Assembly (NCBI GenBank): GCA_009733575.1
Contig: ML769684.1
Location: 18,621-82,620 of the forward strand
Length of the DNA: 64,000 nt
Direction of reading: 5' to 3'
Source: Gymnopus androsaceus JB14
Lineage: Eukaryota; Basidiomycota; Agaricomycetes; Agaricales; Omphalotaceae
The position numbers were made by a program, and so were the translations under genes. Numbering within the stretch: the stretch's first letter is position 1; the number at the start of each line of letters is the position of its first letter. The notes under the pieces are model-generated. The model was not told where the DNA came from and searched no databases. It was given only the letters and a program-made list of their open reading frames with translations. Of this stretch, positions 11,821-23,687 are shown in pieces.

Positions 11821-11930
11821 TAATCCAGTTTTTTTTTTGCGACGCGCGTCGATGTAAAAAAGACGCCGGTCGTACTTATTAGGATTGCATCGCCACATAG
11901 AATGCCATAGACGGTCGTAGAATGATCGAT

Positions 11931-11940
11931 TTATATAAAC
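11931..11940 (+). promoter_or_regulatory. TATA box of the DnaJ gene
   Basis: TTATATAAAC lies about 57 bp upstream of the DnaJ start codon at 11996, in the 175-bp gap after NIT2. A clear TATA element suits a stress-inducible chaperone gene. I did not find a convincing nGAAnnTTCnnGAAn heat-shock element in this short gap. Confidence 0.5.
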
Positions 11941-11995
11941 GACTGTCACTTAGAAAACAGCTTTACTTCCTTCCTTCCTCTTGTCCTCAGTCATC

Positions 11996-13472
11996 ATGGT
12001 CCGAGAAACGTAGGCATCCTCTTTTTTTGACTATATGATCCATCTAAATGGTTGCAGTAAATTTTACGACCTCCTCGACGTTTCACCCAATGCCTCAGAA
12101 TCCGAAGTGAAAAAGGCTTACCACAAAAAGTAGCTCCCCACCCAACTTTTTTTCCTGCTCGGTTTGATCTCATTATTCCTTTCCGCAGGGCGTTGCGGTT
12201 ACATCCCGATAAAGGTGGCGATCCCGAGGTGTTCAAGGAGGTAACACACGCGTACGTTTCTCTTTGCATTATAAATTTATTTTTTACTAACATTTTTATT
12301 AGCTACCAAATATTATCCGATCCCGAGAAGAGAAGCATCTATGATTCAAGAGGAGAGGCTGGTTTATCAGAATCTGGAGGAATGGGCGGTATGGATCCCC
12401 AGGTACGTTTGCTCGAACACTCAAAAAAAAATATTATTATTAATCATTATTGTTATTTCTTTGCAGGATCTTTTCAGTCAGCTCTTTGGCGGTGGAGGAG
12501 GCTTTGGAGGAAGTGGATTCTTTGGCGGAGGAGGTGGCTCGAGAGGCGGACCTCGCAAAACCAAAGACCTTGTCCACCGAGTACACGTCACCCTCGAAGA
12601 TCTGTACAAAGGGAAAACGACAAAGCTGGCCCTCACACGAAACGTCATCTGCTCAAAGTGCAAGGGCAAAGGTGGAAAGGATGGCGCTATGAAGACTTGC
12701 AATGGTTGTAGCGGTCGTGGCGTCAAGGTCACTTTGCGCCAGATGGGTCCTATGATTCAGCAGATACAGTCTGGCTGTGACGAGTGCAGTGGTTCTGGAG
12801 AAACTATAGCAGCCAAAGATCGATGCTCACAATGTAAAGGGAAGAAGGTACTACCAGAGAAGAAATTCCTCGAAGTACACATCGACAAGGGTATGAAGGG
12901 CGGTCAAACCATTCAATTCCGTGGCGAAAGCGACCAGTCTCCCGGTGCCGAAACAGGAGACGTCGTCATTGTCATCGAGGAAAAGCCCCACGACCGATTC
13001 AAGCGTCAAGAGAACGATCTTCTCATCGAATTGGAGATTGATCTTCTCAAAGCTCTTGCTGGTGGTGAATTCGCTATCAAACATCTGGATGACCGTGCGT
13101 TGTTGGTTAAAATCGAGCCTGGTGAAGTCGTCAAGCATGGTATGTTTCTGCTCTGTTCTACCACTGCGTTGTTAACATGTTTCTGTAGGAGATCTCAAGG
13201 TCATTCACGGGCAGGGCATGCCATCTCATCGACACCACGAGCCTGGTGACATGTATGTCAAGATGAACGTCGTCTTCCCCGAAACCATAGCCCTTGAAGA
13301 CATCCCTCATCTCGAGAAAGCTCTACCCCCACGGCAGCCGGTTCAGACGTTCCCGCCCAACATTACTTTTGAAGAGGTGTCTCTTCAACAAAGTGATGCT
13401 CGTTCGTACCGAGACGATGCGATGGATGAGGATAACGATAGCGAGCCTCGTGTACAGTGTGCGAATCAGTAA
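11996..13472 (+). CDS. YDJ1: Class I DnaJ/Hsp40 co-chaperone, farnesylated Ydj1 type
   Basis: The domain order is J domain, G/F region, zinc fingers and C-terminal substrate domains. The J domain reads KFYDLLDVSPNASESEVKKA and contains HPDKGGDPEVFKE near 12195-12240, with the Hsp70-activating HPD. A glycine/phenylalanine-rich linker lies at 12480-12550. Four CxxCxGxG-type zinc motifs follow: CSKCKGKG, CNGCSGRG, CDECSGSG and CSQCKGKK. The protein ends VQCANQ and then TAA, giving a CaaX farnesylation motif like the CASQ of yeast Ydj1, so attachment to ER or other cytosolic membranes is inferred. The first exon is only 14 bases (MVRET) before the intron. Introns follow near 12014, 12129, 12252, 12401 and 13140. 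No frame break is seen. Confidence 0.95.
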
Positions 13473-13641
13473 TAGATTTTTTTACGGTGGACGTTGTGTT
13501 TGTTCTATGCGTTTGTAGGAATATTAGCACTCTAGATCTGACAACTCCTTGTCGTATTAATACAGTCATATCTGCGCTCGGAACCCTACCAGGTTGTCTG
13601 AAAAGATTGTATGAATTGCTGTGCTGAACCGTCAAACTGTT

Positions 13642-14267
13642 TCAGCGTACCTCGGGATTTTGTCGAAACTCTTCGTATAGTTCTCGATTGAAGAAGCTAA
13701 CTTCCGTTTCGTTTTCTAAAGAATACCATGAGAATGAGTTGTGGTCGAGGATCTGGGCACGAACCGAATCCAACCTCTGCAAGCGTTTTGCTATCGTCGC
13801 TAAAGATCCACTCATCGTGGTCGAGATTTATTATGAGATTCGTTGTCTAACGGACGGTCTGTGAGAAGTCAAATATCTTTTGTGTCGATCTGTACCTTGG
13901 CCCCGTGAGCTTGCGAGTACAACTTTAGTGTATCTAGAAAAGCCCTAAAGTCAGTTTTTGCTGGTCATACCAAAGAACGAATGCCTACCCAGTTCAACAT
14001 TCCGATACGGCTTCCATCCTGGCTGCGTTTGAATGGCTAGAAGGATTATTTCTCTGTTCGCGCTATTTGCAGGCAACGCGCTCTACCTTGACGAGAAATA
14101 TCCTTAAGCTGGCCGACAGTTGTGTCCTCAAGATTGATGTCGTGCAGGACAAGACTGCGTTCGGTGCGGTATTGAAATGATTTTATTATACGTATAGTGA
14201 GAATGGCGGAGGTCTTTGGTCTAGAAAGATTCGTATGGACATCTGAGAAATCTGTGTAAGTTGCCAT
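13642..14267 (-). CDS. UPF0538 family protein (C2orf76 homologue)
   Basis: Five short exons splice into a small protein of about 130-150 residues with the UPF0538 pattern: LTIRIIKSFQYRTERSLVLH, then TTVGQLKDIS, TQPGWKPYRNVELDTLKLYS, QAHGAK, TNLIINLDHDEWIFSDDSKT, and NETEVSFFNRELYEEFRQNP. The function of this widely conserved eukaryotic family is unknown. The fold is predicted to be ubiquitin-like, which I give as general knowledge of the family rather than something seen here. Each exon junction uses GT...AG and keeps the frame. The stop is complement 13642-13644 and the start ATG is complement 14265-14267. It is divergent from the GH3 beta-glucosidase gene (114 bp between ATGs) and convergent with the DnaJ gene. 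Confidence 0.85.
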
Positions 14268-14381
14268 CGACGGAGGAAGAGAGAAATTACTGCGAAGTTT
14301 CTCCGTCGGCTCGGGCCGTAATCTGCTTCCGCATTCGCGAGTACTTAAGAACGACGATGTGAGGGCGATTTTTATTTAACA
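14268..14381. promoter_or_regulatory. 114-bp bidirectional gap, UPF0538 and GH3 gene
   Basis: Divergent start codons with GGCTCGGGCCG and CCGCATTCGCG stretches between them. No TATA box is obvious. Confidence 0.5.
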
Positions 14382-17300
14382 ATGTCACGCTCATTCATTG
14401 ACGCAGATATAGCAGAACTTGTCGCATCCAAGGCTCCGGGATGAGGAGAAGATCGCCCTCCTGGGTGCTCCTAACTGGTGGAATACCACTCCAATTCCCC
14501 GTCTTGCGATCCCAAGTATCCGTATGTCGGATGGGCCCAACGTACGCTTCAATTCCCTGTAAAGTGTTAGCGATTTCATGTATTCTATTTGCAGGGCGTT
14601 CGGGGATCTTCTCATTTCGCGTCTACTCCCGCTCAATGTCTTCCAGTGCGTAGATCTCATCTTGCTTTTTGGCTTCATATGAGCATGACCTATTCCCTTC
14701 AGTGTGCTACCTCTTTAGCGTCAACTTTTGATCTCGACCTAATTCGAGAAGCAGGAGAGTTTTTGGCGGCCGAGACAAAGATTAAATCTTCAGTTATCCT
14801 GCTCGCACCGACCTGCAATATTCAACGCTCACCTCTTGGAGGCCGAGCCTTTGAAAGCTTCTCTGAAGACCCTTACCTATCCGGTAATTGGAAGGGCTTG
14901 TTATCGGTGTCGCTCTGCTAACTAACTGAAATCAGGAAGGATGGCTTCCGCCTATGTCGACGGCCTTCAGTCGCAAGGGGTATCTGCCACGATCAAACAC
15001 TTTGTGGCGAATGACCAAGAGCATGAGAGAACTGCTGCCGATTCAGTAATGTCTGAGAGAGCATTGCGAGAAATTTACCTATACCCGTGAGCTTCCTCTT
15101 CGCAATTTATGACCCTCGTGAACACTAATTGAAGCTTTTAGTTTCATGTTGGCCCAAAAGCTCGCAAAGCCTTGGGCTTTCATGACATCGTGAGCGTTAT
15201 TTATAAACTTGAAAATGCGTTCTCATCCTCGCTAGGTACGGACGAATTAATGGAATTCACTGTTCCGAGAATCCGAGGTTGCTGCAAGGGATTCTCAGGG
15301 ATGAATGGAAATTCACGGGTATCGTGATGAGCGACTGGTATGCGCTCCTGCGCCTCTCGGAGGAATAACGCAATACTTATTCGCCCTAGGTATGGCACGT
15401 ATGGTGTGGACGCTGCTTTAAATGCTGGGTTGAATTTAGAAATGCCCGGACCTCCCCGCTGGAGAACTCCAATTCTTGTCAACCACGTTTTATCTGCTCA
15501 AAAGCTATTGCCTTCAACCATCGACGAGCGTGTAACAACTCTGCTAACCTATATACAGCAGCAGACCCGCCGAAACCCGGAGGTTGTTTATGGCGACGGA
15601 AAAGAGCGAACTCGCGATAGTCCGGAAATCAGGCAGTTTTGCAGAAAGCTCGCAGCTCAGGGAATCGTATTGTTGCAGAACCGAAATGATATTTTGCCTT
15701 TGCGTGCTAACCGAGTGCGCAAGCTGGCAATCGTGGGCCCCAACGCTAAAGCGAGTGTTATATCTGGCGGAGGATCTGCAGCACTCAAAGCCAGCTATAT
15801 AATTACTCCGTATCAAGGCATAAAGGATGGAGCTTTCACCGATCTACAGATATCTTATACATTGGGATGCTATGGTATTTTTTTGTTTGCTTGTTGTCAA
15901 AGCAGGGCCTAATTTCAATTTTCGTAGCTCATAAATATCTCCCAACACTTGAAGATTATTTGACTACTCCAAGTGGTGAGCCTGGCTGGCTTGCTACTTT
16001 CTATGGCCACAAAGAGAATGGAGAACTCACTTCTCCAATTGCTGAATTTGTTCTGAACGACACTCGGGTCAAACTCAATGATTTCCTTCCTGCTGGACTC
16101 ACAAAGGACTGGACATTGAAAATGACTGGCAAATTGACAGTAGACAAGACTGGTCCCTTTGAACTTGGACTTACAGTGGCTGGTACGCATTTGTATTTGT
16201 GTTCCTCATTGCTGGTTGAAGAATAATCGTAGGCAGGGCAAAGCTGTGGATCAACTCCAAGCTAACTATCGACAATTGGACAAAGCAAACTCCTGGCGAT
16301 TTTTTCTACGGGTACGTATTGCCATAGTGTTTTGGATATGCACTGACGAACACCAATGTAGACAAGGTACAATCGAAGAAAAGGCAACTGTTCAACTAGA
16401 GGCAAATCAAGCGGTCGACGTGCTCGTCGAATATACCAACTCTTATCCGCCACCGGATAAAGACGATGAAGGCACCACCGTACCTAATGCCCAGCCTGCT
16501 TTAATGCGTGGTCTGCGACTAGGTGGTTGCGAATCGATTGATGCTGATAAAGCCATCGAAGACGCGGTCAAGCTAGCTGAAGATTCGGATGCGGTGGTGT
16601 TCATTGGTGGTCTGACACCAGAATGGGAGAGCGAAGGATTCGATCGTCCTTCGCTGGACTTGCCCGGAAGGCAAGCAGAAGTCATCACCAGACTTGCCTC
16701 TGCCAATCCTAATACGATAGTATGCATCCAAGCGGTCAGTGTTGTTATACGAAACGAGAATCCATCTGACATTACCTCTGCAGGGTTCCGCGACTGCAAT
16801 GCCGTGGAAGGACGAGGTAGCAGGAATTGTCCAAGCATGGTACTCGGGAAACGAATCAGGGAATGCCATTGCCGATGTCCTCTTTGGGAAAATCAATCCC
16901 GCTGGAAAACTGCCCTTGACGTTCCCAAAACGGATTCAAGACATTGCGGCATATCCTAATCTTCGCAGTGAGCAAGGAAAGATTCATTACAGCGAAGATG
17001 TTATGGTTGGATATAAGCATTACCTCAAGCTACGACATTGAGCCATTATTCTATTTCGGGTGAGTAATATTTTGTGCCGTTCCTCAATCTATCTTACCTA
17101 GAGGCAGACATGGTTTGTCATTCACGAAATTCGAGCTGTCTGACATCAAGACTACCCAAAGCGATACCGACATTGAAGTTTCTGCTCGAGTACAGAATAC
17201 TGGTTCAGTCGCCGGCTCCGAAGTCATTCAACTCTACGTGGCTTATCCTGACAAAGGAATAACACATCCTCCGCTGCAGTTGAAAGCCTTTGGGAAGGTA

Positions 17301-17498
17301 CACGATCTTGCAGCTGGAGACTCCGCTGTAGCCAATCTCAAATTGGACAAGTGGTCATTTGCATACTGGGATGAGAGGAAAAACCAATGGAAAGTCGAGG
17401 CAGGCCGCTATGTATTGCACATTGGTTTTAGCTGCAAGGATGTAAGAAAGGTAGAGGTGGTTGAACTTGAAAAGTCATTTACTTGGACCGGATTGTAA
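14382..17498 (+). CDS. GH3 beta-glucosidase with PA14 insert (two apparent frame breaks)
   Basis: This is a glycoside hydrolase family 3 enzyme that cleaves terminal beta-D-glucosyl residues, for example from cellobiose. Domain order as seen: N-terminal TIM barrel ([44 protein letters not shown]), nucleophile region [20 protein letters not shown] near 15320-15420, the alpha/beta sandwich with an inserted PA14-like region ([14 protein letters not shown]...[16 protein letters not shown]), [20 protein letters not shown], and a C-terminal fibronectin-III-like domain ending SFTWTGL. No signal peptide is visible, so an intracellular enzyme is inferred. About eleven short introns are present. Frame is lost by one extra base at 14433 ([14 protein letters not shown]) and again at 17030 ([16 protein letters not shown]). 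Confidence 0.92.
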
Positions 17499-17561
17499 TT
17501 TTGTATGTAACTTAGGGCCATCACTCGCGTGCCAACTCGGAATATTTTTCTTTTCAGTCCC

Positions 17562-20146
17562 ATGCTGTCAAGGTGGGCGGTTGCTGGACGATTGGCTCGA
17601 TTAGTCCATTTCCCTCACCGTCATCTGATAAGACTCGGTCTGACTCGGTTCCAAAATCTTTCTTATATACCTTCATCTTCTCGGTTTCTTTCCCACCATT
17701 CAGCTATGGACTCTGTAACAAAGTCTTTGGTCTCCCTGTCGCTCAACCCGACCTTGGCTACGCATACTTCCACCAATTCTCTTGCATCCTGGCGCGATGC
17801 TTTGGCCGCTACATCCAATGTCCCAACATCTTTTGAGCTCATAAAAACTCTGGTATACAAACCGAAAACGGCAAAAACCGCTACTCCCGTTCCAGTCGTT
17901 GTTATAGCGCGTGAAGATGCGTCTGTAAACTCTGGAGCAATTGGAAAAAGCTGAACTTGAAGGAGCTGCGGTTGGCATCGGAGGATTTGTTGAAAGACTT
18001 TTTTCTCTCTCGATAAAGATTCCCGTACGATTCATTTCTACATTCGAAGATCGTGGCTTCACTGACTCTCCTTTTCAGTGTCTCCTTTGGCTCTAAACCA
18101 AACCACTTTTCCGAAGGTTGTCACCGTCGTGGATGCCTCGATCGCCACCACTACGGTTCCTCTTGCCCTCCACGCACTCTCTTCCAGCTCCACCGTCTTC
18201 CTATCGGGCTCAGATCTGCTTCAATATCTGCGCAGTGTAGAAACTGAAGATGTCAAGCTTCAGGAACTTGACCTTCAGAATCTTGATACAGCTGCGCCGG
18301 CTGCTGCTGCTGCTGCCGCGCCCAAGGAAGATGCGAGAATAGAGGGTGCAGTTCAGATCGCTATCGGAGTCAAGAAGGAGGTCGACTTCCCCACCTGGTA
18401 CACCAATGTACGTTTCACACATCTTTCCATTATCTGCACGCTAAAAACAACGTCACGATAGGTTCTGCTCAAGGCAGACATGCTGGATTACTACAACGTT
18501 TCTGGCTGTTATATTCTCAAGCCTTGGTCGTACAGTATCTGGGAAGAAATTCAAAGTACGCGTCTCGTCATTTCTTTGAGATCATGACTCTTATCGCTAC
18601 AATAGAATGGTTTGATTCTGAAATTAAGGAATTGGGCGTTCAAAACTCATATTTCCCCTATGTTTGTCTCGGCCAAGGTCCTCGAACGAGAAAAGGATCA
18701 TATTGAAGGTTTCTCTCCGGAAGTTGCATGGGTCACCAAGGCGTAAGTTGATTGTTCACTGAATGACTTGAATCTCATTCAACTCCTCCGCAGTGGAAAT
18801 TCTGATCTGGAGGAGCCCATCGCCATCCGTCCGACCTCGGAAACTGCCATGTATCCAGTATTATGCTAAATGGATCAAAAGTCATCGAGATCTTCCTCTC
18901 AAACTGAATCAGTGGAATAGCGTTGTACGATGGGAGTTCAAGAACCCTCAACCCTTCATTCGTACTCGTGAATTTCTGTGGCAAGAAGGCCACACCGCAC
19001 ATCTCACCAAAGAGGAAGCCGATATCGAAGTACGACAGATCCTTGACCTTTACCGACGAGTGTACGAAGATCTCTTGGCCGTTCCCGTCATCCCTGGAGT
19101 AAAGTCAGAGAAGGAAAAGTTTGCGGGAGGCCTTTATACCACGACCGTTGAAGGATTCATTCCTACCACTGGACGAGGTATCCAAGCCGCCACTTCCCAT
19201 TGTTTGGGCCAAAACTTCTCTCGTCCGGAGATGTTCAACATCGTTGTCGAGGATCCGACTGACCCTACGAACCAGCGTAAAACCTACGTTTGGCAAAACT
19301 CCTGGGGTCTTTCGACGCGAACTATTGGTGTGATGGTCATGATCCACGGAGACAACCAGGGGCTGGTACTTCCTCCGCGAGTGGCAAGTATCCAGGCTGT
19401 CGTCGTTCCCTGTGGTATTACCGTCAATACCAGCGCCGAAACCAGGACCAAGATCGAGGGTGCTTGCGATGAGCTCGCAAAAACATTGAAGAAGTCTGGA
19501 ATCAAAGCCAAGGCCGACCTGAGAGATGATAAGACTCCGGGCTTTAAGTTCAATGACTGGGAGCAAAAGGTATGGTAGTAATAGTGAATTGTGTTTTGGC
19601 TCGCTATTGACAATATTTCCGCTGTCAGGGTGTTCCTCTGCGACTCGAGATTGGTCCCAATGACCTTGCAAAACAGCAGACGCTCACTGTGCGTCGAGAC
19701 AATGGTGTCAAGAACCCTGTTCCCCTAGAAAACATCGCATTGACTGTCTCACAACTTTTGGAGTCTATCCAGAGCGATATGTTCAAGCGCGCTCAAGAAA
19801 CCTACTCTTCTCGTCTCAAGGAGGTCACCAAATGGGATGACGTTGTTCCTACCCTTGACGCTAAAAATGTGGTCGTAATGCCTTGGTGTGAGATCGAAGC
19901 TTGCGAAGACGATATCAAGGAAAGGAGTGCCAAGGGGTAAGTCGTTCTGAATCATAGTCAACCGAGATTGCTAATTTCTCTTTCAGCTCTGAACCTACCG
20001 ACGAACGCGCTCCCTCCGCAGGTGCGAAATCTCTGGCAATTCCCTTTGACCAGTCTCGCTGGACCCCGATTGAGCCTGGAAAGACCAAGTGTCCGGCGTG
20101 TGGCAAAGACGCGAAGCGTTGGACAATGTTTGGAAGATCGTATTAA
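17562..20146 (+). CDS. Prolyl-tRNA synthetase, eukaryotic/archaeal type with YbaK-like N-domain
   Basis: This enzyme charges tRNA-Pro. The N-terminal third resembles the YbaK/ProX editing-domain family ([34 protein letters not shown]), as in yeast cytosolic ProRS. The class II core follows: [54 protein letters not shown] (motif 2) with [11 protein letters not shown], and [17 protein letters not shown]. The C-terminal extension carries CPAC and ends WTMFGRSY, as in other eukaryote-type enzymes. Two in-frame starts exist: ATG 17706 ([13 protein letters not shown]) and ATG 17562. The upstream one adds 48 Arg-rich residues resembling a mitochondrial presequence. Three frame breaks are needed for the conserved reading: one base missing in the A-run at 17945-17949, and extra bases near 18659 and 18858. 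Confidence 0.93.
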
Positions 20147-20225
20147 ATTCGTATGTTTGAGCTCGCTGTATATTCGTAGTTCTAGTAATTCAAGTTCCCC
20201 GCTATAATGATTGTGCTCTTAAAAT

Positions 20226-20371
20226 GGATACCACCTGGGTGAGTGCAAGCAACACCATTATAAGTAATTCTGACATTGCAAAAGAGTGCCATCTCCATCT
20301 TCTAGCTCTTCACCCGATTGTCCAATGCGACAAGAGACTTGAGAGGGACGTCCAGGCAGGAAGTTGAGTTA
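20226..20371 (+). pseudogene. Relic of a P450 I-helix exon/intron segment
   Basis: This 146-bp stretch matches 22438-22612 inside the downstream P450. Both begin GATACCACCT, carry a GTGAGTGCA intron donor and the same short intron, then AAGAGTGCCAT, CATCTTCTAGCTCTTCA, GCGACAAGAGA and AGTTGAGTTA. The relic lacks several blocks, so the frame is lost. It is what remains of a second P450 copy with the same orientation and the same intron position. Nothing else of that copy is recognisable around it. Confidence 0.8.
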
Positions 20372-20658
20372 TATATAATCTGAGCACTATAGCATACGTT
20401 ATCCTCACGAGCTTTTTCTGTTCAGGCATCTAGACTCGCAAAGAAGACACCCTTTCATATCCGGATAAATTCGGTAGATTCTTGGATTCGTAGGGTTCTC
20501 AGCTTAGGGAAGCTTAACAGCCATTGCGCCGCGTATTCCACACAAGCGACTTGACTTATTGGAACTAGCTCCAATGGAGCTGAAGTTATTCTAGTTCATC
20601 GATGCACATCGGCTGACATCCTGTGAAATGGCTACTTTTCCATTCTCCTCACGCAAGC

Positions 20659-20666
20659 ATATAAAC
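20659..20666 (+). promoter_or_regulatory. TATA-like box of the P450
   Basis: CATATAAA lies about 40 bp before the P450 ATG at 20705. Assigned on position and consensus only. Confidence 0.4.
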
Positions 20667-20704
20667 TGGTCACTTGAGCTTTGTGTAGCACCCAGACCTC
20701 AATC

Positions 20705-23524
20705 ATGTCCGATTTCTTCTTTCATGTGCAGCACTTGAATGCTCATAACCTCAATTATGCCAGCGTTCTGCGAGGCATCGCCGTCGCTATTCTCTCAATG
20801 TTCCTTTGGAATACCTTTTATAGTCGCAGAAAGATCCATCCTGGCTCATCTTTGGGCCAACTCCCAGGACCACGAATGCACTGGCAGACATTTTTAACAG
20901 GTGTGTACCAGACAGTGTTCCACTATCATACGCGATCATCTCAGGTCGAGTCTAGGTAACGTCAAAAAGCTGCATAACTTGCGTGGCTGGAAGTTTCACA
21001 GATATTTGGCGGAAGAGTGTACGTTTCTGAGCGATATGTATATGTGCAATCTGATATATATCATCACAGATGGACCTGCTGTCCAGATCCAGGGACCTTT
21101 GGGCGTAAGCTCACCAATATTCGAAGAGGTTGCTGTCCTTTTTGACGTCTTTCTCGACAGAAAAAAGGACTATACACATTTGACCCACTTGGTATGTAAT
21201 GCAATAATTTCGTGAAACTTGCTCCCCTTGCCTCAATTTTTTTTTAGCGATGTACCAAATTCTGATAAAGGTGAGATACCTGCTATTCATGTCAGGCAGG
21301 AAACTGATCTTTAACTATATCAGGATGGATTCTTGTTCGAACCTCATCGTATTGGGTATGCATTTTTCTATCAAGTTGATTAGATATCTATTCATGAGCG
21401 CTATTAGGAGCGGACCAATCTTGCTCGGAAAGGGACTCTTAAGCACGTTCGGCGACCATCACCGAAAGCAGCGCAAAATGCTTAACCCAGTGTTCTCCAT
21501 TGCACATATGCGCTCAATGAGTAAGTTGTCAGACTTATACACACATACTAAAAATTTAACCTCTGTCGACAGTGCCCATCTTTTACAACGTAGTTGACCA
21601 AGTATGTATCCTTGATATGAGCCTTATTTCAAGCCTTTGTTGATATCATCATTGTAGCTAAAATCCGCCTTAACTCATCGAGTTCAAAGCGGGCCTCAAG
21701 AGGTCAGATCCATCCCAATTATTGTAGCAACATGAACGATTGAATTTGGGGTTTACAGATTGATCTTCTTATATGGATGGCCCGCACCGCCCTTGAGCTC
21801 ATCGGTCAATCGGGTTTTGGATACTCTTTTGACAACATGGTAGAAGATGTACCGAAGCATAAATATAGTATAGTGATGAAGGATTTCGTGTATGCACTTT
21901 CAGTGAATCTGCTTCTTGTGTGACTAATACCGCTATAGACCAAAGCTGACTCGATTGGGGTTTGCAAGGTTCTACGTACTTCCCTTGGGCATTAAGCTCT
22001 TATCCACAAAGGTTCGCACCTTCATCATGAACATTACTCCCTGGAAAACCCTCCACGATGTTCGGGACATGGTTAACTATATGCATGAATTGTCCGTCGA
22101 GATTTATGAAGAAAAGAAACGCGCCCTTGAAGAGGGAGAGGAGTCTGTAGTGAGACAGATTGGACAAGGGAAAGATCTTCTTAGCATCATGAGTATGCCT
22201 GCTTTTGCTTGCATTCTGAATCCTCGTTGAATCGGGTTTGGTAGTGAGAGAGAACATGAAAGCTGACAGCCAAGACAAACTTGAAGAAGAAGAGATCATT
22301 GCTCAAGTTCAGGCTCTCTTTACCACTTGATATTTATCTCTCTAACCTTGTTCTAGATGTCGTAAGTCCTTGTTCGTACAGCCGTTTTGAAACATTTCAC
22401 AAATCATTGGTAAAGAACCTTCACATTCGCTGCAACGGATACCACCTCGGTGAGTGCAGCACCATTATACTTTATAATGTCGTTCTGACACTGCAAAAGA
22501 GTGCCATGTCTCGTATCCTCCATCTTCTAGCTCTTCATCCAAGTGTTCAAGACAAAATGCGACAAGAGATAGTTAAAGCTCGAGAGGAACTTCAAGGCAG
22601 AAAGTTGAGTTACGACGGAATTGGTGGCGCTTCCGTATCTCGACGCTGTGTGTTGAGAGACCTTACGACTGTGCGTATATTTTGTGGCTTCAGGTGTATT
22701 GTTTCGACTTCATCCACAGATACGCCCCGGTGTCTACGATGATGCGAAAGTATGTTTCTGGAATGTTTAAGCAAATAATCCTCATGTTCTTCAGGGCTAG
22801 CGAAGATGCGATTGTCCCCCTCTCACGACCGGTCCGTGGTATGGATGGGAAGGATGTCACAGAAATCTTCATACCAAAAGATTCTACAGTATACTTATCT
22901 GTACGGTGTTGTTCATCGCCACCTCTAGTTTGTCTTTTCACTGACTCGGAGGATCTTCAGCTAGTGAATGCAAACAGATCTTCTCAGCTTTGGGGACCAG
23001 GTGAATTCCTTTTTAACTCAACTTGAACTAATTCTTAATGCTCTTAGACGCGATGGAATGGAAACCCGAGCGTTGGCTTTCACCACTCCCCGAGTCTATC
23101 GTGGATTCGAAGATTCCCGGAATTTATTCTCATCTGTAAGCAAAACTTGGCAAACATTTCAGAATGCTTATAATCACTGTCTATTTTATTTAGCATGACT
23201 TTCAGTGGAGGAAGGCGCTCGTGCATGTAAGGGTGCCTTTGCGTTGTTCTTCTTGCTAAGTTACTAATTCTGCATGCAGCGGGTTCAAGTTCTCTCAATT
23301 GGAAATGAGTGCGTTCGCTGGTTTCTCTAAGCTCTCGTATGAAGATTTTGCTCATTAACTGATCAGAGGTCGTCATCGCTATGCTCGTGAAGAACTTCAA
23401 ATTTTCACTACCGCCAGACAAAGATATCTACTGGCAAATGTCAGGCATCGCCACCCCCGTCGTTGTTGGAGGCGATGGACACTCCAAGTTGCCGTTAATT
23501 GTCGAATTAGCGACTTCCCAGTGA
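20705..23524 (+). pseudogene. Cytochrome P450, probably inactive (in-frame TGA and a frame slip)
   Basis: The spliced reading starts MSDFFFHVQHLNAHNL and has a hydrophobic stretch near residues 20-35 that may anchor it in the ER. P450 landmarks follow: LPGPRMHWQTF, GKGLLSTFGDHHRKQRKMLN (C-helix), an I-helix AATDTTSSAMSRILHLLALH, the K-helix ExxR (ETLRLYAPVS), a PERW segment (AMEWKPERWLSP) and the heme loop FSGGRRSCIGFKFSQLEM, whose cysteine is split by an intron near 23218-23279. Just before the K-helix, the codon expected to be Arg in CRETLR is TGA (22654-22656), a change explained by CGA to TGA at a CpG. One extra G near 22625 also shifts the frame. About ten introns are recognisable. Family-level substrate cannot be stated. 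The gene may be a young pseudogene or contain sequence errors. Confidence 0.8.
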
Positions 23525-23687
23525 AAGTCTGTATATACGTTGTCTGGATTCTAATTATTCTTTGTTCTATGTTATTTATGCAAGTGTTGTAATACAACAT
23601 TTCTTTTTTGCGTTGCTACGTGCAGAATGGAGAGTTACTATGCTTCACTGTAGTACTAATTCAGTTCGCACTATGCTGCTTGTGCTT

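Larger units (their letters stand above)
20147..20704 (+). other. Intergenic gap ProRS-P450, contains a P450 relic
   Basis: No complete gene is present. Its notable content is the degenerate P450 fragment at 20226-20371, described separately. A TATA-like CATATAAA at 20659-20666 lies about 40 bp before the P450 start. The rest shows no open frame with recognisable similarity. Confidence 0.6.
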
